A stretch of DNA of 6,641 nt from Bacteroidales bacterium (GTDB lineage: Bacteria; Bacteroidota; Bacteroidia; Bacteroidales; P3). Below are positions 1-5,226 of the stretch, one piece after another. The position numbers were made by a program, and so were the translations under genes. The DNA lies in assembly GCA_017545365.1 (NCBI GenBank), contig JAFWOP010000122.1, forward strand, positions 1-6,641, in the 5' to 3' direction. The first letter of the stretch is position 1; every line of letters begins with the position of its first letter. The notes below the pieces were generated by a model. It had not been told where the DNA came from, ran no database searches, and saw only the letters and a program-made list of their open reading frames with translations.

Positions 1-1454
1 GAGAGCCTTAGCGTCGGTGTCCGCTTGAACGACACATTGGCATGGACGTGTCGCCGTGCGCCCTTCTCCGTCCTGCCCATCCAGAAAAGTTCGTTGCCCA
101 CCTCAAACGATGAAGTCTTCCGTCGCTGCTCCACCAGCTGCTGATTGGCTAACACATCCCCCTCATTCTCCTCAAACTTCCCTTTGAGGACAAACGTCTC
201 GCTGAGATACACGCGGTCGGCGTTCTTCAGGTAGTTCACCGACAGCTTCGGCAGGTGAATTTTTGTTATTGGCGATGTCTGTTCGCTCACGGTCACATAG
301 TTCCCACCCTCGGCAAGGTACGTCGTGCTCTGGCTGATGTCATGCGTTGCGCGGTGGTAACTGTAGTCGGCATTCACCTTCATGGTCGTGAACGAGTCCG
401 TGCGCAGGATGCCGTTCACTGTCGCCATGCCGTTACGCTGGTAGAGATACTGTCCCTGCGGAGGCGCACCGCCGTCGAATCCACCAAACAGGCTCGTGGC
501 GCGGGTGCTCACGTCCGAGCCGCCGAAGTGGTCGTACATGTCGGCCCGTGCAAAGCCCTTGTAGTTACCACCCTTCACCGAACAGATGGTCTGGAACTTG
601 TTGGTGAACATCATGCCCGTCAGACCGAGGAGGGCTTGCAGCCTGTCATCACCGTCCTCCATATAGCCCGCTCCCGCTTCCTCCTGTCCGAACGGCTTGA
701 ACTTCGCCTTGTTCGACAGTTTGATGTTCATCGACACCTCGTTGCTCGGCACGTCCTTCTCCACCCGTCGGCTGTGGTGGTTGCGCACTATCTCCACGTT
801 CGTCACGTAGTCCGCAGGGATGTTCCGCGTCGCCAGGTTGTACTTGCCGCCCAGCAGGTCCATGCCCTCGATGTTGAACTGCGAGATGGGCTTGCCCATG
901 TAGCTGATGGCACCGCTCTGTGCCACATCCACACCCGGCAACCGCTTCAGTCCGTCCTCCAGCGTCACGTCGCCCTTGCCCAGGAACGACGCCAGGTTAT
1001 GGCTTAGCGTGTCGCCCCTCTGCCGCAGCGGGTCAGGCTTCACCGTCACCTCCTTCAGCGAAACTGCCTTCGGGGTCAGCACCATGTCCACCTTCAGCGT
1101 CCGCTCCTTCAGCGTCAATCGTTCCGACTCCTTCTCATAGCTGATGTGGGTGAACTGTAGCGTCACTTCCCCCGTTGGCGCACTCTTCATCTCTATCGCA
1201 TACTCACCCTTCGCATTCGTACTGGTGAACGCCAGCGTCTTCGTGCCGCTCACCACCTTCACAATCACATCACTCACGGGCTTGTTCTGCAGGTCCATTA
1301 CCCGTCCCGTCACTTTGAACTCTGTTCGAGCCTGCTCACGCTCGGCAGAACCCAAACGAATTTGATTCTGCTCTCGCTTAATCGCAGCCTTCACCTGCGC
1401 CGACGCCGTCGCCGCCAGCACCACATATAATATAATGTATAGGAGTCTAAACAT
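1..1454 (-). CDS. TonB-dependent-receptor-like outer membrane protein, N-terminal part (3' end off the window)
   Basis: The reading frame is open from an ATG at 1454 to the left edge, about 484 codons, and lacks its C-terminus. The N-terminus (MFRLLYIILYVVLAATASAQ) is a signal peptide. Residues about 46-120 resemble a carboxypeptidase-regulatory-like beta-sandwich (starting FKVTGRVMDLQNKPVSDV), common at the N-terminus of Bacteroidetes TonB-dependent receptors. A plug-like region follows: DGLKRLPGVDV near residue 170, then an IEGMDLLGGKYNLATRNIP stretch and DYVTNVEIV. The rest looks like beta-strand-rich barrel or surface sequence. Its expected site is the outer membrane, with substrate unknown. 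It lies downstream of, and in the same direction as, the GLPGLI genes, but a toxin-antitoxin module on the other strand separates them, so it probably has its own promoter. No clear TAnnTTTG element was found for it in the 74-bp divergent gap, and no good Shine-Dalgarno; the leader is A-rich. Receptor-family assignment is fairly sure; the transport role is inferred and could instead be purely structural. Confidence 0.85.
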   Translation of the reverse strand, partial: MFRLLYIILYVVLAATASAQVKAAIKREQNQIRLGSAEREQARTEFKVTGRVMDLQNKPVSDVIVKVVSGTKTLAFTSTNAKGEYAIEMKSAPTGEVTLQFTHISYEKESERLTLKERTLKVDMVLTPKAVSLKEVTVKPDPLRQRGDTLSHNLASFLGKGDVTLEDGLKRLPGVDVAQSGAISYMGKPISQFNIEGMDLLGGKYNLATRNIPADYVTNVEIVRNHHSRRVEKDVPSNEVSMNIKLSNKAKFKPFGQEEAGAGYMEDGDDRLQALLGLTGMMFTNKFQTICSVKGGNYKGFARADMYDHFGGSDVSTRATSLFGGFDGGAPPQGQYLYQRNGMATVNGILRTDSFTTMKVNADYSYHRATHDISQSTTYLAEGGNYVTVSEQTSPITKIHLPKLSVNYLKNADRVYLSETFVLKGKFEENEGDVLANQQLVEQRRKTSSFEVGNELFWMGRTEKGARRHVHANVSFKRTPTLRL

Positions 1455-1495
1455 AAATTTTCTTCTTTGTTGCGATGATTTTCAATTTATTTTTG

Positions 1496-1503
1496 TATTT
1501 TTG
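1496..1503 (+). promoter_or_regulatory. Bacteroidetes-type -7 promoter element for the toxin-antitoxin module
   Basis: The sequence TATTTTTG matches the Bacteroidetes consensus TAnnTTTG exactly. A TTG at 1470-1472 could serve as the -33 element, but the spacing (23 bp) is slightly longer than usual. Transcription would start near 1508-1510, leaving a leader of about 20 nt before the ATG at 1529. The element lies downstream of an in-frame ATG at 1475, which argues against that codon as the start. The region is AT-rich, so a chance match is possible. Confidence 0.55.
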
Positions 1504-1528
1504 CACGCGAATTATAAACACCACGGTT

Positions 1529-1705
1529 ATGAATCCAACAATAGACACGTATCGGCTGACAAGCTTGGAAGAGCCTTCGGATGCCGTACTCTCACAGTTG
1601 ATGAGGGAAGCCGCCGAGGAGGCCAAGCGTAGTAACGATGAGGCTACGACCCGCTTCTTTGAACAGATGCGACAGGATGCCCAAAAGATTCCTGCCACAT
1701 GGTAA
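1529..1705 (+). CDS. Small protein upstream of zeta toxin, presumed antitoxin (58 aa)
   Basis: It begins MNPTIDTYRLTSLEEPSD and ends QDAQKIPATW. It is acidic and charged (EEAKRSNDEATTRFFEQMRQD) and is predicted to be mostly helical, with no signal peptide or membrane segment. The frame stays open back to an ATG at 1475, but that would add a hydrophobic 18-residue tail (MIFNLFLYF...) and lies upstream of the likely -7 element, so 1529 is preferred. No Shine-Dalgarno is visible. Its stop codon overlaps the start of the zeta-toxin gene (ATGGTAA, 1699-1705), indicating translational coupling. The antitoxin role is inferred from size, charge and position. It does not resemble classical epsilon or PezA antitoxins and lacks any visible DNA-binding domain, so it would neutralise the toxin by binding it, or may be an accessory protein. 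Confidence 0.75.
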   Translation: MNPTIDTYRLTSLEEPSDAVLSQLMREAAEEAKRSNDEATTRFFEQMRQDAQKIPATW

Positions 1706-2304
1706 CCACTCCTCACGAGCCCGTACTCATTGTCATTGCCGGGCCTAACGGTTCGGGCAAGACTACCATCACCACGCAGATATTGCAGCATGAGTGGATG
1801 GAGGATGCCGTTTATGTCAATCCCGACCAGATTGCCAAGGACAAGTTCGGCGACTGGAACTCGCCAGAAGCAATTATGCAGTCCGTGAAGTATTGCGAGA
1901 CCTTGCGTGAGGATTGCCTGCGAGAGCGCAAGAGCCTGATATTCGAGACCGTCCTTTCGGCAGACGACAAGCTCGACTACATCCGCCGTGCCCACGATGC
2001 AGGATTCTTCATCCGTTTCTTCTTCGTAGCCACAAGCCACCCCTCCATCAATGCCTCGCGCATTGCCCGACGGGTGATGAAGGGCGGTCACGATGTGCCC
2101 ATCACCAAGGTCATCTCCCGCTACTACAAGTCTATCCTCAACTGCCGCCGCGTCAGCCAGATTGTTGACCGCACTTATATCTACGACAATTCCATTGACA
2201 ATCAAGAAGCCCGTCTGCTGTTCCGGATGGTGGACGGAAAAGTCTTCAAGCGATACACAGCCGACATGCCAGAATGGGCAGAAACAATTCTTTCTGACAA
2301 TTAG
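1699..2304 (+). CDS. Zeta-toxin family P-loop kinase/ATPase (201 aa)
   Basis: The P-loop AGPNGSGKTT (residues 14-23) is followed by NPDQIA (41-46), an FETVLS motif (82-87) after a core strand, an aromatic strand FFIRFFFVAT (103-112) and the basic segment RIARRVMKGGHDVP (121-134), then RYYKSILN (141-148). This is the signature order of short zeta-toxin/COG4185-type kinases. K21 and T22 would bind the nucleotide phosphates, while D43, E83 and R121/R124/R125 are candidate substrate or catalytic residues by position. Epsilon-zeta and PezT toxins phosphorylate UDP-N-acetylglucosamine and so block cell-wall synthesis; whether this shorter form (about 200 aa against 250-290) uses the same substrate is unproven. 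It is cytoplasmic, with no signal peptide. It overlaps the 58-aa upstream gene by 7 bp and is followed by a hairpin terminator. It converges with the GLPGLI gene A. All key motifs are intact, so it looks functional. Confidence 0.88.
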   Translation: MVTTPHEPVLIVIAGPNGSGKTTITTQILQHEWMEDAVYVNPDQIAKDKFGDWNSPEAIMQSVKYCETLREDCLRERKSLIFETVLSADDKLDYIRRAHDAGFFIRFFFVATSHPSINASRIARRVMKGGHDVPITKVISRYYKSILNCRRVSQIVDRTYIYDNSIDNQEARLLFRMVDGKVFKRYTADMPEWAETILSDN

Positions 2305-2310
2305 TCTCTT

Positions 2311-2335
2311 CCCGCTCCCCCGTGAGCGGGCTTTT
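2311..2335 (+). terminator. Intrinsic terminator after the zeta-toxin gene
   Basis: A perfect 7-bp GC-rich stem (CCCGCTC at 2311-2317, GAGCGGG at 2324-2330) with a 6-nt loop is followed by CTTTT on the plus strand, 6 bp after the toxin stop codon. Read on the minus strand the hairpin is followed by AAGAGAC with no T-run, so it should act mainly for the plus-strand operon. The T-run is short, so efficiency may be moderate. Confidence 0.7.
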
Positions 2336-2360
2336 CGTCTCTGTATGTCTTGTAATCGCG

Positions 2361-3176
2361 TCATTCTAATTCTAGCGGTTGATACACATGGCTCTTCTGT
2401 AGAATTATCATGTGGGAGTTGAATCCGACGTAGTAGGTTGTACCGTCGAGGTCAATCTCTCCCACATCGTCGGCATCCTTTGGCACATAGTAGGTAGGCT
2501 CCTTCACATAGCGGGGATTGCCCAACGTCTTCTTTTTGAACTCCAACATCTTTTTTCGGCTCAGTTTCTGATAGTCAGGATTGTTGAAGGTATTGATGGC
2601 CCTCACCTCGTTCTTCGTCTCATACAGTTCAAAGCGGTGGATGCCCTCGCTGTCCTCAGCCTTCACAATCAGCCCTGGCAGTCCGCGCAGCTTCCACGGA
2701 CCAGCCGACGAGGGTATTTCCTCGCTGTACCACACCGTCCACTGCTTACCGTAGAGCCTTCCCGTAGCCCTCCGGCAGGACAGTCCGCCGATGGTCAGCG
2801 TGTCGTCTGTCAATGTCCAGTCAATCTTAACCATTGGCTCATGGGTCTCGTAGCGGTAGGGATAGATAGGCTCATTAGTTGAGACATCGCCTTTTTCCAT
2901 ATCTGTCAATACCGCGGGCAGGTGCATCATGAACAGATTCAGCATTTCCTGACTCATTCTTCCGTCTTTGACGTATGACAGGTAATGCATGCAATACGTG
3001 GCACGGGTGCCCACCAGCAACGCCAGTCGCGCCGAGTCCGTGACGTTCTGTCCCTCGTCGTCCTGCGTTTGCAGGGTGTAATTGTAGAAGGCTACAAACT
3101 GGGTTGAGTCAATCTTCTCAGCCTGCGCCGCTATCGTCAGCGCGAGGGCCATCATGGTTACTATGATCTTTTTCAT
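2361..3176 (-). CDS. GLPGLI family protein A (271 aa, exported, function unknown)
   Basis: It starts with a signal peptide (MKKIIVTMMALALTIAAQA, cleavage after AQA expected). The family's defining motif is present as GPWKLRGLPGLI at residues 159-170, followed by EGIHRFELY. Other family blocks are VTDS (45-48), YPYRY (105-109), a lysine-rich region before GNPRYVKEPTYY (219-230), and a YQPLELE C-terminus. The family (GLPGLI/Porph_ging) is widespread in Bacteroidetes, of similar length, with no established function; location should be periplasm or outer envelope. The start overlaps the stop of gene B by ATGA (3173-3176), so it is translated with B from the same mRNA. Compared with B and C it lacks the first cysteine of a CxxxC pair (GGLSC instead of CGYxC). 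The DNA of its signal peptide is nearly identical to that of C. No minus-strand terminator was seen after it. Confidence 0.9.
   Translation of the reverse strand: MKKIIVTMMALALTIAAQAEKIDSTQFVAFYNYTLQTQDDEGQNVTDSARLALLVGTRATYCMHYLSYVKDGRMSQEMLNLFMMHLPAVLTDMEKGDVSTNEPIYPYRYETHEPMVKIDWTLTDDTLTIGGLSCRRATGRLYGKQWTVWYSEEIPSSAGPWKLRGLPGLIVKAEDSEGIHRFELYETKNEVRAINTFNNPDYQKLSRKKMLEFKKKTLGNPRYVKEPTYYVPKDADDVGEIDLDGTTYYVGFNSHMIILQKSHVYQPLELE
3121..3176 (-). repeat. Signal-peptide-encoding repeat, copy 1 (gene A)
   Basis: This 56-bp stretch encodes the signal peptide of A and aligns without gaps to 5078-5133, which encodes that of C. I count 6 differences in 56 positions. The mature proteins are far less alike, so the match is local. 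Confidence 0.8.
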
Positions 3177-4084
3177 TGTTTCTCTAACGGTTGATACTTA
3201 TGCCCCTTTTCTGGTACATACAATCCTCCCACGAATTGATAGGTTCCGCCCTTTTGCCCGTAAGTATGAAAGATTGTCTTCGGACCAGACATGTAAAACA
3301 TGGGATTGGTCAGGTACAAGCGATTGCCAAATGTGTTCTTCTTATGTTTCTGCATCTGCTCTCTTGTAGATTTCTCGAATGGTACCACAGTATCTATAAT
3401 ACGGCGCTCTTGTATGATGAACTCCGAGACCACAAAACCTGAAGAATACGTGATGGGTACTGCTTCCTGATAGATGCCGATAAGCTTGAACGTATGGATA
3501 CCCTCATCGTCTGCCGCGTAGGTTATCAAGCCTGGCAGTCCCTGCAATTTCCAAGGGCCAGCAGCGGTGGGAATGTCCTCGGCATAAAGCACCTTCCATG
3601 TCTTGCCACGGAACTTTCCCTTTGCCTTCTGGCACAGATAGCCGCAAATAGAGTCGCTCCCCTCCACCATATTCCATGTCGGCATTTCTGTATCTTCCGT
3701 CACCTCATACTGACGTGGCGGTATCGATTCGAGCGTAATGGTCTTACCTTGTGGATAGCCAACCGTCGTCGTGGCGATATGCATCAGTGCCTCATTTTGC
3801 ATGAACCAATAGTGGTCATCGTCCATCTCCCCGTCCCTTTGCTGCTGAAACAGATAGCGTTCGTAAGTCCATGTCTTCCACACGCCATCGCCCACCTGCA
3901 AGGCCAGGCGGATGGAGTCGGTGACCGGCTGTTTCTCGGCGTCGGTTGTGTTGATAGAATACTGATACACTGCCGTGAACTTTGTCTGGCACAAAGTGTC
4001 AAGCTTTTCCTTGTCTCGTGTAAGCATCTGTGCCGACATCGTGCCGGCAAGCAATGCAAGGATCGTTGTAAGTATTGTTTTCAT
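3173..4084 (-). CDS. GLPGLI family protein B (303 aa, exported, function unknown)
   Basis: The signal peptide is MKTILTTILALLAGTMSAQ, unlike those of A and C. The diagnostic motif GPWKLQGLPGLI lies at residues 176-187, followed by EGIHTFKL. VTDS (54-57), a CxxxC pair in SICGYLCQKAKG (C147, C151), GKTWKVLYAEDIP before the motif, GNRLYLTNPMFY (253-264) and a YQPLEKQ ending complete the family pattern. It is the longest of the three. A segment between the motif and the C-terminus (ITYSSGFVVSEFIIQERRII, about 211-230) has no close counterpart in A. It is the first gene of the unit B-A, separated from C by 164 bp that hold a LytTR-type box pair, and it shares an ATGA overlap with A. No Shine-Dalgarno is seen before its ATG. 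Family membership is certain; biochemical role is unknown. Confidence 0.9.
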   Translation of the reverse strand: MKTILTTILALLAGTMSAQMLTRDKEKLDTLCQTKFTAVYQYSINTTDAEKQPVTDSIRLALQVGDGVWKTWTYERYLFQQQRDGEMDDDHYWFMQNEALMHIATTTVGYPQGKTITLESIPPRQYEVTEDTEMPTWNMVEGSDSICGYLCQKAKGKFRGKTWKVLYAEDIPTAAGPWKLQGLPGLITYAADDEGIHTFKLIGIYQEAVPITYSSGFVVSEFIIQERRIIDTVVPFEKSTREQMQKHKKNTFGNRLYLTNPMFYMSGPKTIFHTYGQKGGTYQFVGGLYVPEKGHKYQPLEKQ

Positions 4085-4201
4085 TGTTCTAAATGATTTG
4101 CGGGGCTATTACTTCTTTGTATGATGGTAGTAAAAGTTTCAGAAAGAAGCTCCATCGCATCTCCCGACGAAACGGAGCAAATGCCTATAGGTCTTTACTT
4201 T

Positions 4202-4231
4202 ACTAACTTTCTTAAATCTTTGCTTAACAAT
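4202..4231 (-). promoter_or_regulatory. Candidate LytTR response-regulator binding site upstream of GLPGLI B
   Basis: Reading the minus strand, ATTGTTAAG (4231-4223) and AAAGTTAGT (4210-4202) are direct repeats with starts 21 bp apart and a 12-bp spacer. The known LytTR (AgrA/AlgR/LytR) pattern is [TA][AC][CA]GTTN[AG][TG] twice with a 12-13 bp spacer. The promoter-proximal box matches fully; the distal box misses positions 2 and 3. The pair points toward gene B, whose ATG is 118 bp away. A TTTGC lies 20 nt past the proximal box, which would place that box near the -33 region of a promoter without a good TA at -7. The regulator is not encoded in this window. Confidence 0.5.
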
Positions 4232-4248
4232 ATGCGGTACGTCGGAAG

Positions 4249-5133
4249 CTATTCCATCTCCAGCGGCTGATACTGATGGGGATTGGAAATTAAAACTACC
4301 CCGGCAACACTCCTTATATTATCGCCGGATGAGCTGAAACTATTCTCCACATAGCCGAAGGTCGTCATAGGGTCGGGGGCGTAGTAGGTGGGATCTTTCA
4401 GGTAGCGGCGGTTGCCCAGTACCTTCTTCTTGTAGGCGAGGAAGTCCGTGGCGCTTTTCTTTTGATAGTCCACGCGTTGGCTGGCGAACTTGCCCCGACC
4501 GTCAGGGACAATCCAAGTGACGTACTGGGTGAAAATGATTGGCGTTTGCTCCTGATGGAAACCGTAGAGCGTAAAGGTATGTATGCCCTTGGCGTCGGTG
4601 GCCTTCGTGATGAGGCCCGGCAAGCCTCCCAACTTCCACGGCCCGATGCTGGCGGGCACGTCCTCGGTGTAGTACACGTTCCACGTCAGACCATGATACT
4701 TCGTCGTGGCCGACTGACAGGCATAGCCACAGATGCTGTCCTGCGTGTCCGTCAGTGTCCAGTGCTGCTTTTCCAATGGCTCGTCCGTCATGTAGCGATA
4801 CGGGTAGAGCATTTCCTGCGTTGTCGTGCTGCCTTCGGGGTAGTTCGTGAAGATGGTGCCCATGTGCATCTGGGCAGCGCGGTAGCCGTCGGCGATGCGC
4901 GAGCCGCCCTTCTTCTGCCTGTCATACTCTTCGTAAGGGAAACTCTTTGTGATGCCGCCCGATGTCTGTACTGCAATGTACATCGAGTCTGTTACTGGCT
5001 GACCGTCAGCATCAGTAGTTTTACACTCATAGCGATAAATCGCCGTAAACTTCGACACGCCAATCGTGTCTCTCTGTGCCTGCGCTGCTATCGTCAGCGC
5101 GAGGGTCATCATGGTCACTATAATCTTTCGCAT
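4249..5133 (-). CDS. GLPGLI family protein C (294 aa, exported, function unknown)
   Basis: The start at 5133 gives a clean signal peptide (MRKIIVTMMTLALTIAAQA). An in-frame ATG 51 bp upstream (5184) would add MDSPYYALI... ahead of it and would sit inside a putative operator, so it is rejected. Family blocks are VTDS (47-50), YPYRY (110-114), SICGYACQ with C135 and C139, WNVYYTEDVP (151-160), GPWKLGGLPGLI (164-175), GIHTFTLYG (183-191), GNRRYLKDPTYY (240-251) and a YQPLEME ending. It resembles A more than B in the signal peptide and in the PYRY and PTYY regions. It is separated from the M56 gene by 93 bp and from B by 164 bp, each gap holding a LytTR-type box pair, so C is probably its own transcription unit with possible read-through into B. 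No terminator was seen after it. Function unknown; envelope location expected. Confidence 0.9.
   Translation of the reverse strand: MRKIIVTMMTLALTIAAQAQRDTIGVSKFTAIYRYECKTTDADGQPVTDSMYIAVQTSGGITKSFPYEEYDRQKKGGSRIADGYRAAQMHMGTIFTNYPEGSTTTQEMLYPYRYMTDEPLEKQHWTLTDTQDSICGYACQSATTKYHGLTWNVYYTEDVPASIGPWKLGGLPGLITKATDAKGIHTFTLYGFHQEQTPIIFTQYVTWIVPDGRGKFASQRVDYQKKSATDFLAYKKKVLGNRRYLKDPTYYAPDPMTTFGYVENSFSSSGDNIRSVAGVVLISNPHQYQPLEME
5078..5133 (-). repeat. Signal-peptide-encoding repeat, copy 2 (gene C)
   Basis: This is the counterpart of 3121-3176. It encodes the signal peptide of C, with about 50 of 56 bases the same. The resemblance includes third codon positions, which suggests recent duplication or gene conversion rather than selection on the peptide alone. 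Confidence 0.8.
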
Positions 5134-5182
5134 ATCTATATTTGTTTTTAGGGTTATTATTAGGGCATAGTAAGGGCTGTCC

Positions 5183-5212
5183 ACCGTTAAGATGGATTAT
5201 AAAACCGTTAAT
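5183..5212 (+). promoter_or_regulatory. Candidate LytTR response-regulator binding site upstream of GLPGLI C
   Basis: ACCGTTAAG (5183-5191) and ACCGTTAAT (5204-5212) both match every position of the LytTR consensus [TA][AC][CA]GTTN[AG][TG], with a 12-bp spacer and 21-bp period. They lie in the 93-bp gap between the M56 gene and gene C, starting 50 bp upstream of C's ATG. The boxes read on the plus strand, opposite to C, whereas activating sites usually read with the gene; this could mean repression or orientation-independent binding. No clear TAnnTTTG element for C was found nearby. Confidence 0.55.
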
Positions 5213-5226
5213 CTGTGAGTGTTATT

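Noticed and set aside
255..1007. Open plus-strand frame of 250 codons
   Set aside because: It is antisense to the receptor gene, rich in H, R and V as expected for a shadow of GC-rich coding DNA, with no recognisable motifs.
1475..1528. Upstream in-frame ATG for the small presumed antitoxin
   Set aside because: It lies before the likely -7 element and would add a hydrophobic tail out of character with the rest of the protein.
1511..1544. Sigma70-like TATAAT with a TTGGAT box on the minus strand as the receptor promoter
   Set aside because: Bacteroidetes primary sigma factors use TAnnTTTG-type elements, and the region is AT-rich enough to give TATAAT by chance.
1447..2364. Open minus-strand frame of 305 codons across the toxin module
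   Set aside because: It lies opposite the zeta-toxin gene, which has intact P-loop and family motifs, and it overlaps the receptor start. No domain is visible in it.
4502..4976. Short minus-strand frames of 60-62 codons inside GLPGLI C
   Set aside because: They are alternative frames within a clearly coding gene and have no motif support.
5134..5184. Longer start for GLPGLI C
   Set aside because: It would place 17 extra residues ahead of a clean signal peptide, and the ATG falls inside the putative LytTR box.
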